A stretch of 13,715 nucleotides of DNA from Clostridia bacterium (GTDB lineage: Bacteria > Bacillota > Clostridia > TANB77 > CAG-508): contig CAAECB010000039.1 of NCBI GenBank assembly GCA_900754285.1, forward strand, positions 1 through 13,715. Direction: 5' to 3'. Under the pieces are notes generated by a model that was not told the DNA's origin, made no database searches, and worked only from the letters and a program-made list of their open reading frames with translations. Position numbers and translations under genes: made by a program. Shown here piece by piece: positions 1-6,277 of the stretch (the stretch's first letter is position 1; every line of letters starts with the position of its first letter).

Positions 1-196
1 CTGTTTTATAAAATAATTTTATTATTTCATTGAATTTTTCTTTTTGCTCTCCTTCTAGTGCTTGGTCTAATTCTTCTATTAATTTTGATAAATTCATATA
101 ATACTTGTTAAATTCTTTATTTTTTCCTAATATATATGATTTGCTTTCTATAAAGTCACTTATATATTTGTGATCTTCATTTTCAAATATTTTCAT
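1..196 (-). CDS. Unrecognised small protein, 5' part only (runs off the left edge)
   Basis: Reading the minus strand from the ATG at 196 gives 65 codons without a stop before the window ends, so the C-terminus is missing. The product starts MKIFENEDHKYISDF and is hydrophilic and helix-rich, with a Glu/Lys/Leu-rich stretch around residues 35-60 that could form a coiled coil. It has no signal peptide or membrane segment. An in-frame ATG nine bases upstream (205) directly abuts the AAAGGA motif and is too close to be used. The ATG at 196 has nine bases of spacing and is the better start. The general look (a short protein with a conserved-looking Leu/Glu helical segment) recalls small clostridial domain-of-unknown-function proteins, but I do not recognise the family and assign no function. 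I found no clear promoter in the AT-rich stretch upstream. Confidence 0.6.
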   Translation of the reverse strand, partial: MKIFENEDHKYISDFIESKSYILGKNKEFNKYYMNLSKLIEELDQALEGEQKEKFNEIIKLFYKT

Positions 197-305
197 TTTA
201 ATCATTCCTTTTCTTTTTTCTTTTGTTTATTATTCCCTTTTTTATTTTTATAATTCACTTTTTTCTATAATATTTCTTACAAATATAAGGGACATTATAA
301 TGCTT

Positions 306-344
306 AAAGAGTTCAAAAAATCCTGAAGATTTTTTGAACTCTTT
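306..344. terminator. Perfect 17-bp hairpin downstream of ppaC
   Basis: The arms 306-322 and 328-344 are exact reverse complements of 17 bases around a five-base loop (CTGAA). The stem contains an A6/T6 run. It lies just beyond the ppaC stop codon and beyond the promoter side of the first gene, so it could end ppaC transcription. Neither side has a long uninterrupted U-tract outside the stem, so it is an imperfect match to a textbook intrinsic terminator. Confidence 0.6.
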
Positions 345-345
345 A

Positions 346-376
346 ATGTTTTTTGAGTCCGGCCCCAAAAGCACTA
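346..376. repeat. Dispersed GC-richer hairpin repeat, copy A (recombined or half copy)
   Basis: This stretch reads TGTTTTTTGAGTCC followed by GGCCCCAAAAGCACT, and its end overlaps the ppaC stop codon. The left half matches the left arm of the first hairpin of copy B (8461-8475). The right half matches the right arm of B's second hairpin (8517-8530). Copy A therefore looks like a B-type double hairpin whose middle has been lost. The C/G content stands out against the AT-rich surroundings. Confidence 0.6.
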
Positions 377-1300
377 GATGTTTTTATCGATTGGTGGTAA
401 TAGTTGTTTTTTTCTTGATACTACACCCTCTAAGAACATCATGTTGTCTGATAATTCTTTGTTGAATGCACTTTCTACTGTTTTGCTTTTTTCTCCTAAT
501 GCTAGTATTTGTGAGTTGCTGTTTAATATGTCTGTTATTGCTAATACAAATAATGTTAATTTATTTTTTTCTATTTCTTCTTTTATTGCTTCTTCTAATT
601 CTTTTTTTCTTTTTAGCACGTCTTCTATGCTTACTGTGTTTACTTGTGCTATTACAAATTTTTCTCCGTTTTTTTCTAAGCTTTTAGCATCTAATTTGAT
701 TAGTTCTTCTGCTGAAAAGTCGTCTAAGTCTGTTCCTGCTTTTAACATTTCTAATCCATATTCTTCTACATTTATATTTGCTATTTTTCCTAGTTCTTCT
801 AGTGCTTTTTTGTCATATTCAGTTGTTGTTGGTGATTTTAATAATAGTGTGTCAGATATTATTGCACTTGCCATTAGGATTGCTTCTGTTCTTTCTATTT
901 CATGTCCACGTTGTTTGAATTCTTCAAATAATATTGTTGATGTACATCCATATGGTTTTGCTGTGTAGTATAATGGATTTGATGTTTCAAAATTTGATAT
1001 TCTATGGTGGTCTGTTACTCCTAATATTTCTGCTTTTTCTATTCCTTCTACACTTTGATTGAATTCATTGTGGTCTACTAATAACACTTGTTGTCCTTCT
1101 TCTACTTTTTCTAGTAATTCTGGTGCTTTTATTCCTAAATAGTCTAATACATATTGTGTTTCTTTGTTTATGTTTCCTAATCTTCTTGCTTCTACACTAT
1201 CCCATCCATCTTTGTGGCTTAATATTTCCCTTACTATACTTGAACAGATTGTGTCTGTGTCTGGATTTTTGTGTCCAAATACTAATACTTTATTTTCCAT
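374..1300 (-). CDS. ppaC: Manganese-dependent (family II) inorganic pyrophosphatase
   Basis: This 308-residue cytoplasmic enzyme hydrolyses pyrophosphate to two phosphates and so pulls biosynthetic reactions forward. An N-terminal DHH domain carries the metal-binding set: H10, D14 and D16 in GHKNPDTD, D76 in VDHNEF, H98 in TDHHR and D150 in IISDT. These sit exactly one residue beyond the equivalent positions I recall for the Bacillus subtilis enzyme. A C-terminal DHHA2 domain ends with the substrate-binding SRKKQ motif at 295-299. The length is typical for the short form; there is no CBS-domain insertion. An AAGGAG site lies ten bases before the ATG at 1300. It follows hslO by 121 bases with no convincing promoter between, so the two are probably co-transcribed. 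The stop codon overlaps repeat copy A. Confidence 0.97.
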   Translation of the reverse strand: MENKVLVFGHKNPDTDTICSSIVREILSHKDGWDSVEARRLGNINKETQYVLDYLGIKAPELLEKVEEGQQVLLVDHNEFNQSVEGIEKAEILGVTDHHRISNFETSNPLYYTAKPYGCTSTILFEEFKQRGHEIERTEAILMASAIISDTLLLKSPTTTEYDKKALEELGKIANINVEEYGLEMLKAGTDLDDFSAEELIKLDAKSLEKNGEKFVIAQVNTVSIEDVLKRKKELEEAIKEEIEKNKLTLFVLAITDILNSNSQILALGEKSKTVESAFNKELSDNMMFLEGVVSRKKQLLPPIDKNI

Positions 1301-1421
1301 TTTTTCATTTCTCCTTTTTCCTATTTTTTATATTATATTATTTTCTGGTCGATTTCTTTTTCTCTTTTTATTTTCTTGTTTTTTTACTTTTTTATTTTGC
1401 TTCTTTACTTTTTTTGCTTTT

Positions 1422-2306
1422 TTAAGCTTCTTCTTTTATTTTTTCTAGTTCTTCCTTTGTGAACATATATTTCTTATTGCAAAAATGGCATGTTAATTCT
1501 GCTTTTTCATCTTCTTTTATGATTTTTTCTAATTCTTGTTTTCCTATTGTCTTTAGGGCTTCTGCCATATGCTCTTTTGAACAATCACATTCATACTTAG
1601 GTGTGATATTTTCTGTTAATACTTTTATGTTTTTGTCTCCTGTGATTTTTTCTCCTATTTCTTTTAATGTTAGTTTTTGATCTAACATTTTTGATACTGC
1701 TCCTGCTTTAAATATGTTTTGCTCTATGTTTGATATATCTTCTTCTGTTGCGTCTGGCATTGGTGTTATTATATATCCTCCTGCTGATTTTACTCCTTCT
1801 TTATTTACTAATACCCCTAGTCCTACTGCTGTGTTTTTTTGTTCTGATTTTGCAAAATATTCTGCAAAGTCTTCTGCTATTTCTCCTGATATTAATGGAC
1901 ATATTCCTATATATGGCTCTTTTAATCCTATATCTTTTATTACATTTATGTATCCTTCTGTTCCTATTGCTCCACTTACATCTAGCTTTCCAAATTCATT
2001 TAATGGAATGTCTACATGTGGGTCTGTTACATATCCTTTTACTTTTGGATAATTGTTGGCTGTTACTAATAACGTTCCTGCTGGTCCGCTTCCTTTTAGT
2101 TGTACTGTTATTTTATCTTTATTTGACTTCATTTCTGATGCCATTATACTTGTTATTGTAAGTAGTCTTCCAAATGCTGCTGTCATTACTGGACTTAAAT
2201 CTTGTATTTTTCTGGCTTCTTCTACTAATTTTGTTGTGCTTGCACATATTACTGATACTCTTCCTTCATATGCTAGCATTCTTATTATTTGGTCCTCTTT
2301 TTCCAC
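1422..2306 (-). CDS. hslO: Hsp33 redox-regulated chaperonin
   Basis: This 294-residue cytoplasmic holdase prevents protein aggregation under oxidative stress. Its substrate-binding domain fills roughly residues 1-230. The C-terminal redox switch has the four zinc-binding cysteines as C-x-C (C240 and C242 in YECDCSKEH) and C-x2-C (C273 and C276 in LTCHFCNKK). In the family these release zinc and form disulfides on oxidation. The conserved GSGPAGTLL segment is present near residue 72. The start is a GTG at 2306, ten bases after an AAGGAG site; the next ATG is codon 10 and has no such site. A promoter with a perfect -35 box lies just upstream, and ppaC follows on the same strand. Confidence 0.97.
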   Translation of the reverse strand: MEKEDQIIRMLAYEGRVSVICASTTKLVEEARKIQDLSPVMTAAFGRLLTITSIMASEMKSNKDKITVQLKGSGPAGTLLVTANNYPKVKGYVTDPHVDIPLNEFGKLDVSGAIGTEGYINVIKDIGLKEPYIGICPLISGEIAEDFAEYFAKSEQKNTAVGLGVLVNKEGVKSAGGYIITPMPDATEEDISNIEQNIFKAGAVSKMLDQKLTLKEIGEKITGDKNIKVLTENITPKYECDCSKEHMAEALKTIGKQELEKIIKEDEKAELTCHFCNKKYMFTKEELEKIKEEA

Positions 2307-2346
2307 TTTTAAAGTTCTCCTTTCTTTAGATTTTTTCCTGTTTTTT

Positions 2347-2375
2347 AATATAACATATTATGCTTATTTTGTCAA
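2347..2375 (-). promoter_or_regulatory. Sigma-A type promoter for hslO-ppaC
   Basis: On the minus strand a perfect TTGACA (2370-2375) is separated by 17 bases from TATATT (2347-2352), about 40 bases before the hslO GTG. This is one of the best promoter matches in the window. Confidence 0.8.
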
Positions 2376-2381
2376 AATTTA

Positions 2382-2410
2382 TTTACTTTACTTCTTTTTT
2401 ATGATATACT
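2382..2410 (+). promoter_or_regulatory. Possible promoter for the phospholipase-like gene
   Basis: TTTACT (2382-2387), a 17-base spacer and TATACT (2405-2410) preceded by TG (extended -10). The predicted start would be near 2417, leaving a leader of about 85 bases that contains the palindrome at 2435-2460. The match is moderate, in very AT-rich DNA. Confidence 0.4.
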
Positions 2411-2434
2411 TTTTCTTACCAATTTATTTTTTTA

Positions 2435-2460
2435 TTTTACAAAATAATTATATTGTAAAA
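2435..2460. promoter_or_regulatory. 26-bp operator-like palindrome upstream of the phospholipase-like gene
   Basis: The outer eight bases TTTTACAA (2435-2442) and TTGTAAAA (2453-2460) are exact reverse complements. The inner segments also pair, with ATAATTAT central and a single mismatched A/A position. The site lies about 40 bases before the ATG at 2502, just downstream of the candidate promoter, where a bound repressor would block transcription. It could equally act as an RNA hairpin. I cannot name the regulator. Confidence 0.5.
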
Positions 2461-2501
2461 AAGTAACTTATTAAAAAATTTTTTAGTAAAGGAGATTTAT
2501 T

Positions 2502-3125
2502 ATGCCTGGTTATCTTATGCACATTGATTGTGCCCCAGAAATTATTCGGAACTCAAAAGTTGGTTTAAAGGGAATTATTGCTCCTGACCTTTGGAAAAGT
2601 CATACTCCTACTCAAGAGGAATATTCTAGCTTTTTTGCTAATTGCATTGATATTCCTCGCTATGAGGAGATTTTGATGCTCTGCGATTCTAGTCATATTG
2701 GAACTCATTTTGGTAGTCCATCTTATTATACTAGTAGAACAAATTTTTCTATGATTCGGAATTTGTTTTTGTCTGGTAAACTTGATGGCAGTAATCTGTT
2801 TTTTACTGGATTTATGCATCATTTGTATGTAGACAATGCCTTTTATTCAGATAAAAATTTATTTGATTCTGATAAGTTTTTTGCTGATTATCTGCAAAAT
2901 CCGGTTCTGGCAAAGCAAACTTTACACAATGATTGGGATGCAATTAATTTACATCTTGCTACTATGAATCCAGAATTGATTTCTGTTTTGGATTTTATGC
3001 CTGATGAAGTTAAGGCATTTGTAAAATTTTCTAGTAGTAAAACTACGTATGCTTCTTTTTTCATTTTTGATTTTATGCAAGAAATGAGAAAAAAAGCTGT
3101 TTTGACCGAGTTAATAGGTCTATGA
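2502..3125 (+). CDS. Zinc-dependent phospholipase C-like protein
   Basis: The 207-residue product has no membrane segment or signal peptide. It resembles a group of roughly 200-residue Clostridia proteins related to zinc-dependent phospholipase C (PF00882-like), which start MPGY-x-MH. Candidate metal ligands fall in the expected order: H7 in LMHID, D29 in GIIAPDL, H65 and H69 in SSHIGTHFG, H106/H107 and D111 in GFMHHLYVDN. A later HNDWDAIN segment (142-149) matches the family's usual D-[YW]-D-x-[IN] helix. The assignment comes from this motif order, recalled from the family; substrate and activity are unknown and it need not be a phospholipase. AAAGGAG lies seven bases before the ATG. A palindromic operator-like site lies upstream and a strong terminator downstream, so it appears to be a single-gene transcript. 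Confidence 0.6.
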   Translation: MPGYLMHIDCAPEIIRNSKVGLKGIIAPDLWKSHTPTQEEYSSFFANCIDIPRYEEILMLCDSSHIGTHFGSPSYYTSRTNFSMIRNLFLSGKLDGSNLFFTGFMHHLYVDNAFYSDKNLFDSDKFFADYLQNPVLAKQTLHNDWDAINLHLATMNPELISVLDFMPDEVKAFVKFSSSKTTYASFFIFDFMQEMRKKAVLTELIGL

Positions 3126-3131
3126 GATACA

Positions 3132-3166
3132 AAGAAAACTGAGTGATACAACCACTCAGTTTTCTT
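3132..3166 (+). terminator. Terminator of the phospholipase-like gene
   Basis: A perfect 14-bp stem (3132-3145 with 3153-3166) and seven-base loop begins seven bases after the TGA stop. The right arm contains TTTTCTT and is followed by GTATT. Confidence 0.8.
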
Positions 3167-3187
3167 GTATTAAATTTCGTCTATTTC

Positions 3188-3216
3188 TTGACTATATTTT
3201 TTTGTTATTATATAAT
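3188..3216 (+). promoter_or_regulatory. Strong promoter for the 3295 gene
   Basis: TTGACT (3188-3193), a 17-base spacer and a perfect TATAAT (3211-3216). The expected start near 3223 gives a leader of about 70 bases before the ATG at 3295. The gene is thus transcribed independently of its upstream neighbour. Confidence 0.75.
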
Positions 3217-3294
3217 TTGCTTTAGAAAGATTGTGTTAGTTTAAAAGATTTTTTTACTATGCGCACCTAAAATAATGAAAGGAATGGAATTTAT

Positions 3295-4191
3295 ATGTCT
3301 AATTTACCGGTTAAATCAAATGGAAATCTTCCTGTAAAAATTAAATCTAGTATAAAAAAATCGGCTAAAATTTTAGGCTATTCTGCTGTTGTTTTGGCTT
3401 TAGCCGGTGTTGCCGTATTTGCTCCAGTACTTGCTATTCCTTCTGTATTATGTATGGGATATGGTGTGCAAAAAATTTTTAATTCTACTGTTTATAAAAG
3501 TTATCCAGATTTAGCTCTTTTGGCTAGACATTCTGGAAAAAATATAAAGATTGTTCAAGATGCTTTTAGACCTGATTTGTTAAAACATCTTTTGAAATTG
3601 CCTAATCGAGAAAAGGCTGGTTTTATGCAATTGCAAACTTTAGTTGGGCTTTCTAAAATGCCTTATTTAGATGAAAATGGTGTACCTTTTTCTTTTGAAA
3701 CTGATTCTCATGGTGTTATTAGAAAATCTTTAATGAATTTGCAAAAATTGGGTTATATTCAAAATTATCAGGAGTCTTTTTTGAAAAATTCTCATTTAAT
3801 TGCTCCTAAGCTTGCTGTTGGCAATTTTAAAGGCATTAAGGATACTGTTGAAATGTATCATATTAATTTTGATAGAACTGACAAGCCTATTGATTTATAT
3901 GATAAAAATTTGCAAAAGTCTTTTCCTTTAGTTTTTTCTAAGAAGTCTGGCTTGTTTGCTAAAAATAATTTTGATTTTATTAAAAATGATGATGGTTCTT
4001 TTTCTGTTGATTATAATTCTAATCATAGTTTTATACAACCTGAACCTTCTGTTAAAAATTCTAACTTTTTAAGTGATATACAAAGCAATACTCCTTCTTA
4101 TGAGAAACAGGCTGAAATTGCTAAGAATTTTGTTGATAAAAATAATGATTCTCAAAAAGTTATTGATGAAAAAAATAATGAAAGATCTTAA
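3295..4191 (+). CDS. Unrecognised membrane-anchored protein
   Basis: I do not recognise this 298-residue protein. A basic N-terminus contains the motif NLPVK twice (residues 3-7 and 11-15) and several lysines. A hydrophobic stretch at about 27-58 is long enough for one helix or a tight helical hairpin. The rest, about 240 residues, is soluble and predicted to be cytoplasmic if the basic end stays inside. Residues 138-157 (SHGVIRKSLMNLQKLGYI) have the Ser...Leu..Leu...GlyTyrIle pattern common in winged-helix segments, but this is weak evidence. The last 50 residues are Asn/Ser/Lys-rich and probably disordered. AAAGGA lies about 11 bases before the ATG. Codon use resembles its neighbours. It has its own strong promoter and terminator. 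Confidence 0.8.
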   Translation: MSNLPVKSNGNLPVKIKSSIKKSAKILGYSAVVLALAGVAVFAPVLAIPSVLCMGYGVQKIFNSTVYKSYPDLALLARHSGKNIKIVQDAFRPDLLKHLLKLPNREKAGFMQLQTLVGLSKMPYLDENGVPFSFETDSHGVIRKSLMNLQKLGYIQNYQESFLKNSHLIAPKLAVGNFKGIKDTVEMYHINFDRTDKPIDLYDKNLQKSFPLVFSKKSGLFAKNNFDFIKNDDGSFSVDYNSNHSFIQPEPSVKNSNFLSDIQSNTPSYEKQAEIAKNFVDKNNDSQKVIDEKNNERS

Positions 4192-4227
4192 TATTATTCT
4201 ATTATATGTTCATATTTTAAGAGTTTT

Positions 4228-4263
4228 AAAAAACATGATTAATTTTATTTAATCATGTTTTTT
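4228..4263. terminator. Bidirectional terminator between convergent genes
   Basis: A perfect 15-bp stem (4228-4242 with 4249-4263) has a six-base loop. It has an A6 run at one foot and a T6 run at the other, so it presents a U-tract in both directions. It can end the 3295 gene on the plus strand and the transferase-rubredoxin gene on the minus strand. Confidence 0.85.
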
Positions 4264-4334
4264 GTCATATTTTATTATTTTCTGCTTTTTTCTATTATAG
4301 TAAGTGCGTCCACTTTTTTTCAGTGAAGATTTTT

Positions 4335-5579
4335 TTATCTATCTTCTTGATGTACTTGGAACATGTCCTTGCTTTCTCCACATACTGGGCAAACCCATGT
4401 ATCTGGTAAGTCTTTGAATTCTGTCCCTGCTTTTATCCCTGCTTTTTCGTTGCCTACTTTCGGATTATATATATATTTGCATTGTAAACATTCATATGAT
4501 TCTTTTCCTGTTCTTTCTGGTGCAAAATTTTTATATCCTGCTACTATTGCAACTATTACTATAAGTAAAAATGAAAGTGCTTTCCAAATTCCACTATCAC
4601 ATATTATTATTGCAAACATTCCTAATATTGCACTAATTCCATATAATAATATTACTGCTTGTTTTTGGCTATATCCTTTTGCTAGTAATCTATGGTGTAA
4701 GTGTCCTTTATCTGCTTTAAATACCGCTTTTATTGATTTGCCTTTTATTATTCTTCTTACTATTGCCATAAACGTATCAAATATTGGTAACCCTAATACT
4801 ATTAATGGTAACACAATTACTGCTGCTGTATAGGTTTTGGCTGAACCTAATATTGATATTATTGATAATGAAAATCCTAAAAAGTTTGAACCTGTGTCTC
4901 CTATAAATGTTTTTGCAGGTGAAAAATTGTATGGTAAAAATCCTACTAAGGCTCCTGCTAATGCTGTTATTAATACTATTGATATCATTGATGATTCATT
5001 TAGTACAAATATTATTAGTAATGATACTGCTGATATTACTGATATTCCAGATGATAGTCCGTCTAATCCGTCTATTAGGTTTATCGCATTTGTTACTATT
5101 ACTATCCATGCTATTGTTAAGATTACTGATGTTACTTCATGCATTTCTGGAAAGTTTAAAAATGGTAATGTTATTCCATCTATTGTTATTCCTGATAGTA
5201 CGACTACTATTGCTGCTAATAATTGCCCTGTTAGTTTTGTTAATGGTTTTATTGTTTTTGTGTCATCTACTATGCAGAATATTGCTAATATTATTATTGC
5301 TATAAAAAATCCTATTAGCTTTTTGGCGTATTGCTCTACTCCAAATAGATTTATTGTTTTTTCTAAGGACATTACTATTAATAAATATATTGTTGATACT
5401 AAAAATCCAAGTATTACTGCTGGTCCTCCAAATTTAGGTATTGTTCTTTTGTGTGTTCTTCTTTCATCTTTTGGTACGTCTTCTGCACCTATTTTTTTTG
5501 CTATTTTCATAGTATATGGCGTCGCTACAAATGCTACTACAAATGCAAGTATAAATGCAATGGCTATATCTCCCCACAT
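4335..5579 (-). CDS. TagO/WecA-type polyprenyl-phosphate sugar-1-phosphate transferase fused to rubredoxin
   Basis: The first 355 residues are a MraY/WecA/TagO-family transferase, which moves an N-acetylhexosamine-1-phosphate from a UDP-sugar to undecaprenyl phosphate, the first step of teichoic acid or other wall-glycan synthesis. About 11 membrane helices are visible. Catalytic motifs sit in loops predicted to be cytoplasmic: D105-D106 (VDDTK), N164 and D170/D173 (NAINLIDGLDGL), D228 (FIGDTGSN) and H293/H295/H296 (HLHHR). Residues 360-410 are a complete rubredoxin domain with C364-x2-C367 and C397-x2-C400, plus YIYNP and DLPDTWVCPVCG. The two parts are in one uninterrupted frame, and an 11-helix topology puts the rubredoxin in the cytosol. 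The start has an unusual GGGGG-containing binding site; the gene follows rpiB by 23 bases. In Clostridia rpiB commonly lies near a tagO/wecA gene. Confidence 0.93.
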   Translation of the reverse strand: MWGDIAIAFILAFVVAFVATPYTMKIAKKIGAEDVPKDERRTHKRTIPKFGGPAVILGFLVSTIYLLIVMSLEKTINLFGVEQYAKKLIGFFIAIIILAIFCIVDDTKTIKPLTKLTGQLLAAIVVVLSGITIDGITLPFLNFPEMHEVTSVILTIAWIVIVTNAINLIDGLDGLSSGISVISAVSLLIIFVLNESSMISIVLITALAGALVGFLPYNFSPAKTFIGDTGSNFLGFSLSIISILGSAKTYTAAVIVLPLIVLGLPIFDTFMAIVRRIIKGKSIKAVFKADKGHLHHRLLAKGYSQKQAVILLYGISAILGMFAIIICDSGIWKALSFLLIVIVAIVAGYKNFAPERTGKESYECLQCKYIYNPKVGNEKAGIKAGTEFKDLPDTWVCPVCGESKDMFQVHQEDR

Positions 5580-5602
5580 ATTAATACCCCCATATTCTAT
5601 TT

Positions 5603-6049
5603 TTATTTCATGTTATTTTTTTCTATTTCTTCTATCATTTTTAGCCTTTCTTCGTATTTTCCGCCTTTGAATTCTGATGCTAACCAGTTTCTTATTATAC
5701 ATATTGCTTCATTTTCTGTTAAATAGTCTGCTCCTAGTGTTATTACATTTATGTCATCATCTGCTTTTGCAAATTTGGCTGATTCTTCATTATATATTGC
5801 TGCTGCTCTTATTCCTTTGAATTTGTTTGCTGCTACTGTCATTCCAAATCCTGATCGACATATTAGTATTCCTTTGTCTGCTTCTTTTTGTTGTATTGCT
5901 TCTGCTACCTTTTTTGCATATATTGGATAGTCTGTTCTTTCTTCACTGTTTGTTCCATAGTCTTTATATTCTATTTCTTTTTCTTCTAAATATCTTTTTA
6001 TTTTTTCTTTTAATTGGTATCCTCCATGGTCGCTTCCGATTGCTATCAT
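5603..6049 (-). CDS. rpiB: RpiB/LacA/LacB-family sugar-phosphate isomerase, probably ribose-5-phosphate isomerase B
   Basis: This 148-residue cytoplasmic enzyme starts MIAIGSDHGGYQLKEKI, the standard RpiB opening. It is expected to interconvert ribose 5-phosphate and ribulose 5-phosphate. The active-site cysteine is C64 in LICRSGFGMTVAANK, followed by KGIRAA. Two positions differ from the classical enzyme. The usual CGTG is CRSG, and the segment normally reading HNDAN (with the ring-opening histidine) reads DDDIN at about 97-101, so that histidine is replaced by Asp. Similar variants occur in the wider RpiB/LacAB family, so the exact substrate is less certain than the fold. A GTG nine bases upstream (6058) is only two bases from AAGGAG; the ATG at 6049 is the better start. 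It heads an operon with the transferase-rubredoxin gene. Confidence 0.88.
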   Translation of the reverse strand: MIAIGSDHGGYQLKEKIKRYLEEKEIEYKDYGTNSEERTDYPIYAKKVAEAIQQKEADKGILICRSGFGMTVAANKFKGIRAAAIYNEESAKFAKADDDINVITLGADYLTENEAICIIRNWLASEFKGGKYEERLKMIEEIEKNNMK

Positions 6050-6136
6050 TTTTATCACTTCTCCTTGTTTTTTCTTTTTTTATATCTTTTTCATCTTAAT
6101 TTTTTTGTTTTACTTTTCTTTTTTCCTGTCTTTTAC

Positions 6137-6165
6137 AATATATCATACTTGTCCTTACTTTACAA
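6137..6165 (-). promoter_or_regulatory. Promoter for rpiB and the transferase-rubredoxin gene
   Basis: On the minus strand TTGTAA (6160-6165), a 17-base spacer and TATATT (6137-6142), with TG one base before the -10 box (extended -10). A small dyad, TTTACAA (6159-6165) and TTGTAAA (6172-6178), overlaps the -35 box. Confidence 0.65.
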
Positions 6166-6204
6166 GGAATTTTGTAAAATTCTGTGTAATTTTTCTGTAA
6201 ACAC

Positions 6205-6233
6205 TTGCCAAATCTCAAAAAGTATGGTAGAAT
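6205..6233 (+). promoter_or_regulatory. Promoter for rpsT
   Basis: TTGCCA (6205-6210), a 17-base spacer and TAGAAT (6228-6233) preceded by TGG, an extended -10. The expected start is about 40 bases before the rpsT ATG. It is divergent from the rpiB promoter, and the two -35 boxes are about 40 bases apart. Confidence 0.7.
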
Positions 6234-6277
6234 ACCTAATGTTATAGTGTAATATTGACTAAGAGGAGGTGCTAGAT

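Noticed and set aside
1301..1421. Separate promoter for ppaC in the hslO-ppaC gap
   Set aside because: A TATAAT-like sequence exists but no -35 box lies at 16-18 bases; AT-rich DNA gives such matches by chance.
4290..4335. Short hairpin AAGTG-x4-CACTT near the end of the transferase gene
   Set aside because: The stem is only five bases with no U-tract; the strong bidirectional terminator at 4228-4263 explains termination.
4837..5670. 277-codon plus-strand frame opposite the transferase gene
   Set aside because: Antisense shadow of a real gene with clear catalytic motifs; composition is Ile/Asn/Thr-biased and no start signal is seen.
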